Shown here in pieces: positions 56,177 to 64,000 of a DNA stretch of 64,000 nucleotides. Under the pieces are notes generated by a model. It was not told where the DNA came from, did no database searches, and saw only the letters and a program-made list of their open reading frames with translations. Source of the stretch: Leptasterias polaris (lineage: Eukaryota > Echinodermata > Asteroidea > Forcipulatida > Asteriidae); contig JAZGTN010000180.1 in NCBI GenBank assembly GCA_037783415.1, positions 372,001 through 436,000 of the forward strand. Direction: 5' to 3'. Made by a program: the position numbers and the translations under genes. Every line of letters starts with the position of its first letter. Within the stretch, counting starts at the first letter, position 1.

Positions 56177-56535
56177 GTCATGGCCGAGTGGTTAAGAGCA
56201 TCAGATTCAAGTTCTGGAGGTTTTGTCATCGGGGTGTGGGTTCGAGTCCCGGTCATGACGCTTGTGTCCTCGAGCAAGACACTTTGCTATAATTGCTTCT
56301 CTTCACCCAGGGGTATAAATGGGTACCTGCAAGGGTAGAGGTTGATATTGTGTTTGAAAAAGCCTTCGGAGCGCCACCACGGCAGCCCGGGCTGTATACT
56401 CCCCAGGGAGCTGAGAAAGATTAAAGGAATGTTATTGGCCCAATGACCAGGGCACTAATGTAAAGCGCATTGAGACTTTATTGTGAAATGCGCTATATAA
56501 GAACTAGTTATTATTATTATTATATTATTATTATT
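56177..56535 (+). mobile_element. tRNA-Leu(CAA)-derived SINE with LINE-type 3' tail
   Basis: The head 56177-56259 is leucine-tRNA-like: acceptor GTCATG/CATGAC pairs perfectly, A box TGGCCGAGTGGTTAAGA, anticodon stem CAGA/TCTG around loop TTCAAGT (anticodon CAA), long variable arm, B box GGTTCGAGTCCC. The body has CGAGCAAGACACTTTGCTAT, CACCCAGGGGTATAAATGGG and CAGCCCGGGCTGTATACTCC. The 3' end AAAGCGCATTGAGAC, then ATGCGCTATATAAGAAC, then (ATT)n resembles the LINE tails at 16271 and 31561, so the SINE is likely mobilised by such a LINE. It is the most complete SINE here. Confidence 0.9.
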
Positions 56536-57794
56536 AATTTTGTTGACAATAATAGGAGCGACTCATTTTCCATCCTTGTTCAAGCCTACACATTTTTTTA
56601 AACTAAGGGTCTTTATTTTTGGCACAAAACTTTGATGGCAAACCATTCAGTGATGTTAAAAAGACACGATAGTCTAGGTTTTGAGAAATAGGCCTACAGT
56701 TTTATACAATTGATGTTGTTGGACGAGACGCAATTAAAAAAAAAAAATTTAAATAAAGGATATAGGCCTATAATATGTTTTATGGGGGGAATCGATACGG
56801 CGCGCTGCCCATGGTCAATACCGTGTCTCAGCCACGCAATTTGATTTGTGTGTGTCGGAAGACTTCAGATCACACATTGCGCGCGCGCATTTTCACAGAT
56901 TGCGCCCAACAACGTTTTTAGCAAACTTTGCATGTTTTTGCAAATTTGACTGGATATTTTTTGGAGAACTTTTAGTATAGTGTTTAGCAACTCACAAAAT
57001 ATACCTTCAAAAGGTAGACCCACGGGGGTCGAAATGGAAATCATTTTCCAGGCATCTTTTCGTTTACACCGTACGGCCTAATATCATGTTATTCTGTCAG
57101 GGACATTGTGTTAATCGTTGAGGATGACGCATAAAAAGTATTTACAAAAAAAACACAGGTTTTCTTATGTCTGTGTATACAAAACCTTGTGCTGCCAGCG
57201 TTTCAGCAGGGTGCCGCAACATACAGCACTTGTGCAGTTTGGATAAAGCAGATAGGTCGATAATGCTGTAAATTTGGGCATTATAAGGCGGCACGTACTA
57301 ATATTGTGTTTTATTCTTGGCAGAAATCAGTCAGGGTAGAATGCAAATAAACACTAACGGATTTCATTACAATGACAGCAAATTGCCCGGGCGAATAAGT
57401 AAATCGCCCAAGCAAAATAGTAAATTGCCGTTGCGAAATAGTAAATCGCCAGGATGAAATAGTTAAACGAGAATTTGTTTTTGCCATGTCCTACTGTATT
57501 TTAACCTACAGTTGACCTCAATCCTCCAATATTCTTCTATCCTATGCCACTCCCTTCCAAATTGTTAAGGGGGGCATATAGATCCTAAAATTACCATTTA
57601 ATTAAAGAAAAAACTAGCTAAAAAACACACCCTCTATGCTTTGTATAAGGCCAATGATCTTTCTAAATATTATTTGGGAACTCACATCATGGATTCCTAC
57701 AGTTAACACAATAACAGTGCTCAGTCACACATCAGTGTAAGAGAAATCCAAGTGTTTTTTTTGGGTACTTGCTAAACTAATAAAGTTGTTGCAG

Positions 57795-60700
57795 TAGCAG
57801 CTGCTGTTAACCTGACTCCAACTGGTCCCTTAATGTCTCCTAATGCTGAATACACTTTGATATCAGGTAAAATAACAATAATATTTAATAGTGTCTTGAG
57901 GGATGTCAAGGTGATCGTTAAGATCTCTGAAATCAAGCTTTAGTGTTTCTGGTCAGCAACGTGTGGGTTTCAGTCCTGGTCTTGACACTTGTCCGCAAAA
58001 TACTTTACCATAATTGATTTTTTCTTGGGATGGGACATCAAGCCCTAGGTCTCATGTACTAGGATTGGTAGTGCACATAATAGAATCTTGTACACTTATC
58101 TTGGAAGTGTAGGGGTTAATTAGTGTTTTTATTCACATTTTTGTTTGTTTAGATATCATTTCCACCAAGGCAACACAGCAAAGTTCCCACAAGGGTATAT
58201 AAACACCAAGCTGGCAACAGTCAATCTCTCTCAAACAAACATTGGTTTAATGTTTATGATAATGAATAGCACAATTCAAAAAAATGTGATTTAGTAACTA
58301 CTGTACAGATGACAATACTTAGTCATTGGGAAATCAGCAGTTAGCTTGACTGTATTCAAACCCACATTCTTGTGATTGCATGTCCTGTACTTTAATCATG
58401 GGGCCTATACACCTAGCCAGTTATGTGCCAAAGATTACAGTAACTGCACTGGATGTGTCTAAACAATTTCAATAACCCTCAAAGAAATCTAAACGAAATC
58501 CACCCTAATTGCCTTTGACTAATCTCAATCAACTTACTTGAATTATGACAGAAGAAGATGTCTTGAAACACAACATCCAATCTGTTAGATGAGTAGGATA
58601 TTCAAGCAATGATCTGTTGGACTATTACACAGTGACACTTCCTACCTTGTACTTGTATACATGTAAGTCTGACTGTGAACATTGCTGATGTGGAAATACC
58701 AAATTCTATATTTAAGTTATTGTGACGTGTGTGTGAAGTGTAGTATGCATGGATAACTCTGAGTCAGCTTTTCAGATTCAAACTAGGCAGGTTATTCTTG
58801 TGATGAATATCAATACTGTACTGTTTTGTTCAGGTCACTAAGGTCTCCCATGTATTTAAACTGGCTGGTTCTTTGCTGATGAAATGACTGAGTGTATGGG
58901 GCTTGGGTGTGTAATTGTTAAAGCATAGGAGTAGATCCTTATGGAAGCTTGAAGTGATTGAGTACATGTATATACCTCAATTTCTGGAATGGTTCAATGT
59001 TATGACAAATTTGTACATTGAGTCTGAGTAAATAAAAAATACCTTGAAGATAATTGAAGTCCCTGGTTTTACTGCAGCCTCTTGTTTGGGTTAGGGGAGC
59101 CCAGAGCTGCCAACTCTCCCTGCTTCTACACAAACTTCCCTGATAGTATAGTAATATTGCCATGTTCAGATGAACAATATGAAAATCTCTCCAATTATAG
59201 AAACTTGTTCACTGGTATGTTGAATGTAACTCTAAATATCTCCCTGATTGTTGTACACAATCTCCCTGTTTGCAAGATGCAAATATTGGCAGCTCTGGGA
59301 GCCTGTGTATGACTTAGCTATTTAGTTACAGATTGATCAGAATTCTTATATGTTTGGTTCAATCAAACCCATGATTATCTTGAGTCTACAAGACATGTCA
59401 AATCAAACCAGTACTCGAATCACTTACAAGTATTTGTGCTTCTATTTTAGTACAGTGAGGTAATCAACCAAGTTACTGTATACAGAAAATAGTTTATTTG
59501 ATTAATACAGAAAAAAAATTCCATGATCTGCTGGCGACTTAAAACTTGATTACAGTTTTGCAAAAAACAAATAGTGCATCAATCCTCTTGGGTGATGTGT
59601 CTATCATTCTGTCACTGAATAATTCAGACACATTTGTTTACTTTGATTCTAAATCATGTAAGGTTTAATACATGATTAGTAAAGAATAATCAAATAAACT
59701 GTCATTGTATTAATCTCAAAGCTTACTGTAATGTAACAATCTGTGAATTTACTTTTAAATTTGCAGAGAGTGAAGAAGAAACCCAACCTCTGCTACAAGA
59801 GAAACAGCAGTGTGCAAGTCAAGTAAGACCAGCCTACCAAGAAGGTAATTGTAATGAAGTTTGTTGTAATAGAAACTTTTTGCATGCAGTGTACCATGTG
59901 TATAGAGTGCATTTGTGACTAAAACCCCCTTACATGTGGCACTGTGATTCTTGGGATCACTGAATGCGTATGTGCACCTTGTTTGCTGAACATCAAGCAT
60001 TGCGTGTATGTTCCGCCCCAACCTTAGAATCAACCCAACTATAGTTGGGATCGGTCCCAATTGTGTTACTATAACCAGTTTGATTATACACTACAGAAGA
60101 ACACCAAGTAACACACGGTTGTTGATAGTTGAAACGTTTATTTGCTCGATGCTGGTGGAGGCTCTCACTGCCTACTCTCTGACTTTCACCCGGTATTTAT
60201 TGTAAAACCCAAGACTACTTGTTGCAGCAAGTATAACCGTATTAGGACTTGTTTTACACCTCATTGAGAATACATTTGATTAATTCTACAATAAAAGAAT
60301 GTGTTTGGATGGTTAAAAGAAAGGGGTTGTACTAAACAAATAAACAAATGAGTTGGAATAGGTTGCCCCATATTTGGGTACGTTTAACCAGTGCCTGGCA
60401 CTCTCTGTCATCACAGTGGAATGTGTGAAGACCCATACACACTTGGCACTATTGTCCCGACTTAGAACAATGAGACTATTATAACTGAAAGCATAGAGGT
60501 CTATTGACACTGCCCAATCTCAGAGGACACTCTCAGATATTGATATTATTTCGTATTTTAAGTGCATGCTTTTCGTTGGGTGATATTACAGCATGTGCAT
60601 TGTTCTTATCACACTTTCAGGCAATCCCAGTTATACTCAATTTGGTTCCAACTATAGTTGGGACGATTCTAAAGTTGGGACGGAACCAACATACTTAATT

Positions 60701-61436
60701 GTGATGTACTACTACTACTACTACTACATTGGCGCACAAGTAGAGCATCAACTCAGTATTGGTTGTTGGTAATTAGTGAGTGCCTAATCTAAATCATAAT
60801 TGCCTTGTATCTTACAAAAAGTCGACTCTATAATCCCACACGTTGTTGTGATGTTGTAAAGCCATTATGCATATATGTTGTCCGAACATTTTCACCGAGC
60901 TCATTTGCTTTTGTTTGGACAAACAAGGAAAGTGGACAGTCAGGTTTTGGGGTTTTTTTTAGGAGGGAGGGGAAGTTCCTCTTTGTTGTGATAGTTGGAG
61001 TAAGAGGTCTATTAGGGTGTGTCAGTAAGAGTTATGTTCCAATGAATGATCACAACATGATTTGTTTCCATGGAATTGTGTTGCATTCACTCATCTTTAA
61101 TGCTCATTATGTTTGCCAAACAAACTGGTGATACTTGCCTTTTGCAAACAAGTCCTAAATACAAGTTATTGTCAAGCAGAAAAGGCTGATTATAAGTTTG
61201 TCTTAAAATTTTAATGAAGAAAACGAATAGCTATCGTCAACAAGAAAAATTACAGAAAGTACTTTTAGGTCGTGCACTGCAGTGATGTATACTGCCCTCA
61301 CACTAGGTTTTGTTTCTTGTCTCATTCATTTTCAGTTTTTTTTATTCATATGTTTTCATTGTTACCTTACAATGTATTTTTTTTAACAGCTTTTCAGATC
61401 CAACCTCCTGTAAAAGTTCATCAAACACAAAAATAA
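57795..61436 (+). CDS. 3' end of an unrecognised multi-exon gene (four exons)
   Basis: Exons: 57795-57866 (72 bases), 58153-58194 (42), 59767-59844 (78) and 61390-61436 with stop TAA. Every junction is phase 1 and every internal exon is a multiple of three, each bounded by AG and GT. The joined product reads AAAVNLTPTGPLMSPNAEYT-LIS, D-IISTKATQQSSHK, ESEEETQPLLQEKQQCASQV-RPAYQE, A-FQIQPPVKVHQTQK-stop. It looks like a polar tail; ETQPLL fits the acidic dileucine sorting motif [DE]xxxL[LI], suggesting the cytoplasmic end of a membrane protein, but that is inference. AATAAA at 61719-61724 would end a 3' UTR of about 300 bases. Upstream exons were not found. Skippable phase 1 exons may allow alternative splicing. 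Confidence 0.6.
57940..58115 (+). repeat. SINE copy within the first intron
   Basis: TTTAGTGTTTCTGGTCAGCA, CGTGTGGGTTTCAGTCCTGGT, GACACTTGTCC, TGGGATGGGACATCAAGCCC and TAGTGCACATAATAGAA match, with decay, the family at 36797, 38505 and 41365. Confidence 0.6.
60009..60691. mobile_element. TA-flanked TIR element in the third intron
   Basis: The left arm TGTTCCGCCCCAACCTTAGA-ATCAACCCAACTATAGTTGG and the reversed right arm TGTTGGTTCCGTCCCAACTT-TAGAATCGTCCCAACTATAG are homologous inverted repeats of about 45 bases, and each contains the palindrome CCAACTATAGTTGG. TA flanks both sides (60007-60008, 60692-60693). No transposase frame. A Tc1/mariner-like origin is possible. Confidence 0.6.
60703..60726 (+). 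repeat. (TAC)n microsatellite
   Basis: Seven uninterrupted TAC units. Confidence 0.95.
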
Positions 61437-61730
61437 CAAAAGGTGTTTGCGCACTTATTGCATGAACACCTCAATACTGCAGTTCTTAAAAAATGTTTAT
61501 GGTACAGAGCTATGTTTGAGCTGCCAGATCTGTGGTCCAGTTTAGATGCTTTGGATTTGTGTCCATTACCAGTGTAGCTTGTGATGCTACAGATCGTCTT
61601 ATATTAAATTTTAGGAAAATTGTGCTCAGCAATTATACGCACCAAATTAACTGTTCAAAACTATTCTTTAATTGTTCTTGATCCACAGGCAAAATTACAA
61701 TAATTACTGTTAGTGACGAATAAACTTTAA
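61437..61730 (+). other. Putative 3' UTR and polyadenylation signal
   Basis: It follows the TAA at 61434-61436. AATAAA is at 61719-61724 in an AT-rich context. This is the extent expected if the four-exon model is right. Confidence 0.45.
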
Positions 61731-61819
61731 GCTTGATGATTGAGTTCTGATTGTTGTATCCGGATGATTAAGATTTGACGGTTGACTATTGATTGAAGTA
61801 GATTACTATAGATGGTAAC

Positions 61820-61918
61820 AGGTAGGTGTCGTTAGGTGAAAGTTGACGTAAGGTAGTTACTAGGTGACATAAGGTGGCAATGCCAATAGGTGACAATGGG
61901 TGACAATAGGTGGTTCGA
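61820..61918 (+). repeat. TAGGTGACAAT minisatellite
   Basis: TAGGTGACAATGGGTGACAAT and decayed units (TAGGTGAAAG, TAGGTGACATAAGGTGG) occur about seven times over 100 bases. Confidence 0.75.
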
Positions 61919-61919
61919 C

Positions 61920-63050
61920 TGCAATAAAGAGAAAAATAACATCTTGCAAATCAGATACATAAACCAAGGCCACATACTTGACTTCAACTAGACTATTATT
62001 ATGCATCAACTCCTAAACTTATCAATTTACTACAAATATCTAGTGTATCTTCATACAAGAACCAATTATTGAAAATTACATAATCAATGGCATCAATAAC
62101 ACATACATGAACGCAGAACGTAACACAGAGCAATGGGCCTACATGTCATGTACATGCATGTACAAACGTGTAGTTTTCACTCAACAAAACCTTATTTTTT
62201 GTATATCAAAAAACACTTCCAAATTACTCAATATCGACAATATAAAATGCAAATAAAAATGTGAACACTCACTTTGCTGAGCTGCCCAGGTATTAGTAGG
62301 CAATAGATGTCTGAACTAAATGGTTTTCTTCTAAAACTTGGCAATGTGTGTATACGGTGACAATATACAACTTAATGAGACTTGAAAATAGCGCCCTCCA
62401 TTGACTTCCTCAAAAGGCGAGGCGCTGCATAAGAAAAAGGTAAACAAAAGGATATTCTGGCGGCTACAACCAGCTTTTTTACATTTCTCCATAAAGTTAT
62501 TGAATCTACCACAGATCTATTTTATAAGGAATATCAAAGAAGAACTTAGTTGTTATACAAATTTCTCATATAAAAACATATCAACAAATAAGGAAAAACG
62601 ACTGAGTTCCAGAAGAAGAAATTAAAAGTACACAAACAGGGAAAGAACATTATGTCAAAATGTCCTGTTTACAATGATACAAATGAGTGTCAGACATTTA
62701 TCTTTTCAATTTTTTATTTTTTATTTCAACATTTATATTTAAAAAACAATAGACAGACAACAATGGTACATGTAGTTAAGTGTACACTTACAGTACAGAT
62801 AGACAACAATGGTAACTTCATACACAAGTTCAATATTCAGTACATGGTTCAGTTGTTTCTTTGTATGCTGTACCTAGCTGTACCTAGCTGTACCAGTCAG
62901 CCAGCCTGTACTGCTATGTGAATCTAGGAGGAAATCAAAGTTTGAAGTGAAATAAATGATGACGTTTTAAAACTGACTTATAGCTTTGACTTCAAAATTA
63001 CAACAGCCATGTACAGATTGCACATAATAATGAAACTCAAGATTGTTTGA
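61920..63050. other. Unannotated stretch
   Basis: No supported gene. The word TGTACCTAGC is repeated at 62870-62890. AATAGCGCCCTCCATTGAC near 62388 is a repeat-edge-like phrase. Confidence 0.35.
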
Positions 63051-63054
63051 CTGG

Positions 63055-63300
63055 TTCCAGATGAGTGGGTTAAAACAATGAAAAACATTAATTGTCCATA
63101 ACTCTTTATTGCAATGTTGTTTTGACTTGAAACTTCAATCCTTTTTTCTTCATGGACTTTCAAATTCATTTTTTAGAAGTCATGATTGTGACACAGGTGC
63201 CAATTGAACGAGCTAAAACAATTAAAACTTGAATGTCTATCACTTTTTATTACAATGATGTATCAACTTGAAACTTGTTTCAAGTATTGCCACTGACATG
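63055..63300 (+). repeat. Degenerate ~135-base tandem duplication
   Basis: TAAAACAATGAAAAACATTA, TATTGCAATGTTGTTTTGAC and TTGAAACTTC at 63069-63135 recur as TAAAACAATTAAAACTTGAA, TATTACAATGATGTATCAAC and TTGAAACTTG at 63211-63277. Confidence 0.65.
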
Positions 63301-63583
63301 CAGATTTATATAAAAGGAATAAAACTCATGTTTTTGACAACAGCAGTTCCAGTTTATTGAGCTAAAAAAAGATAACATAAAATGTTATCATACTGATCTA
63401 ATCTGTGTACTAATTTGTTGTGGTTAATTTTGTCAAAAGCTTTAGAACAAGTCTATGAAAAAACCTTTGGTGTAACAAATCTTTCGAAGACGTTGATTTT
63501 TTGGAAAGATAAGCAGTGCCATAAAAGTAGAATACATGACTGGTATGAATAATCAAACAATCTGATACTTTTTGAATTTACAG

Positions 63584-63661
63584 AAAGTGAAGAAGACATC
63601 AACCTCTGCTTCAAGAGAAACACCAGAGGTCAAGTCAAGTAAGACCAGTCTAACCAAGAAG
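63584..63661 (+). pseudogene. Duplicate of the 78-base exon at 59767
   Basis: TTTTTGAATTTACAG precedes it and GTAAGCG follows. It is also exactly 78 bases and is clearly homologous to 59767-59844, and the similarity continues into both flanking introns (ATGAAGTTTGTTGTAAT after the donor). Two compensating one-base indels shift the middle. In phase 1 it reads ESEEDINLCFKRNTRGQVK then a stop; in another frame it is open and lysine/serine/threonine-rich (VKKTSTSASRETPEVKSSK). It is either a decayed duplicate or an exon of a tandem paralogue using a different frame. Confidence 0.5.
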
Positions 63662-63699
63662 GTAAGCGTTATGAAGTTTGTTGTAATTATTGTCCTGTA

Positions 63700-63905
63700 A
63701 TAAGGTTAGCTTAGTGGTTTCTTTCCCTGCATTACCTCATCAGTAGACCTGGTTAGAATCCTTATTCAGACCAGAGCCTTCTGTATGCATCTGGGTGGTG
63801 TTTTTTGTGGTTGGCCTTTTTAGTGGTTTTATTCACTGCCTTACACTTGTAATGGACCATGGTTCGAATCCCTGTTCAGTTTCCGACCAGAGCCTTGTAT
63901 GTAGA
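63700..63905 (+). repeat. Tandem partial tRNA-like SINE copies
   Basis: Two successive blocks each have an A-box-like TTAGTGGTTT and a B-box-like sequence: GGTTAGAATCC (about 63750) and GGTTCGAATCC (about 63862). Both are followed by GTTCAG or TTCAGACCAGAGCC. It interrupts the duplicated intron after the exon at 63584. Confidence 0.6.
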
Positions 63906-64000
63906 GTGCATATTTATAAGATCTATGTGTATTTGAACATACTGTATAGCTATGTATGTATTCCACTACACCAACAGAGTTTGTGTACGATCTCTGTATA

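Larger units (their letters stand above)
54231..57491. mobile_element. TA-flanked TIR element, 3.26 kb
   Basis: The left end GGTCATGGCAAAAAAAATCC and the reversed right end GGACATGGCAAAAACAAATT are inverted repeats, with TA immediately outside both (54229-54230, 57492-57493). Inside each end are further inverted blocks of AAATAGTAAATCGCC and GGGCGAAATAGTAAA words (54290-54370; 57375-57470), an array of about 15-17-base units. The interior contains duplications, a tRNA-like sequence, a SINE and no recognisable transposase. Confidence 0.6.

Noticed and set aside
56177..56259. Functional tRNA-Leu gene
   Set aside because: It continues without a terminator into a SINE body and a LINE-like tail.

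Overview
This window reads as nuclear DNA of a marine invertebrate. It is AT-rich, has GT-AG introns, and holds 3' tails of L2/CR1-type LINEs, tRNA-derived SINEs, short terminal-inverted-repeat (TIR) elements and many ATGTAC-rich tracts. An intronless TRIM-NHL gene at 52-54 kb and a second TRIM-NHL C-terminus at the left edge fit the expanded TRIM-NHL families of echinoderms and amphioxus. My best guess is an echinoderm, perhaps a sea star. The species is inference only. No bacterial, phage or organellar signal was seen.

Host genes are few. The left edge (3-122, +) is the last blade of a TRIM-NHL beta-propeller protein. A nearly complete TRIM-NHL gene (RING, B-box, coiled coil, NHL propeller) lies at 52150-53959 on the minus strand; one extra base breaks its reading frame inside the RING. 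At 57795-61436 (+) I reconstruct the 3' part of an unrecognised gene from four small exons that all join in phase 1 and end in a stop, with a polyadenylation signal about 280 bases later. A diverged duplicate of its third exon sits at 63584-63661. Weaker exon candidates are at 4490-4597, 8849-8937 and 23875-24063. At 9239-9343 a short start-codon exon with a strong donor site is repeated, more decayed, at about 10437-10523 and 16579-16669.

Most of the rest is mobile or repetitive. From 10.5 to 19.2 kb there is a degenerate array of ~360-600-base units, interrupted by two LINE fragments. From 20.0 to 23.4 kb there are inverted and direct copies of one ~330-base family around a hAT-like element (21250-22757). 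From 24172 to 36688 there is a possible 12.5-kb CACTA-type element: matching ~57-base TIRs, TCA on both sides and shared TTCACGG-rich subterminal repeats. A foldback repeat and a LINE lie inside it. From 36.7 to 42.8 kb there are SINE pieces, LINE fragments in both orientations, minisatellites and a Penelope-like reverse transcriptase fragment. From 45424 to 50671 a TTA-flanked TIR element encloses a second TIR element (45766-49882) whose two arms are long arrays of CTGCAG/CTATAG palindromes. From 54231 to 57491 there is a TA-flanked TIR element carrying a tRNA-Leu-derived SINE.

The clearest coding results are the TRIM-NHL gene and the four-exon 3' gene end. The most unusual results are the palindrome-array nested element, the repeated start-codon exon, the candidate giant CACTA element and two perfect short hairpins at 25265-25323 and 29741-29799.
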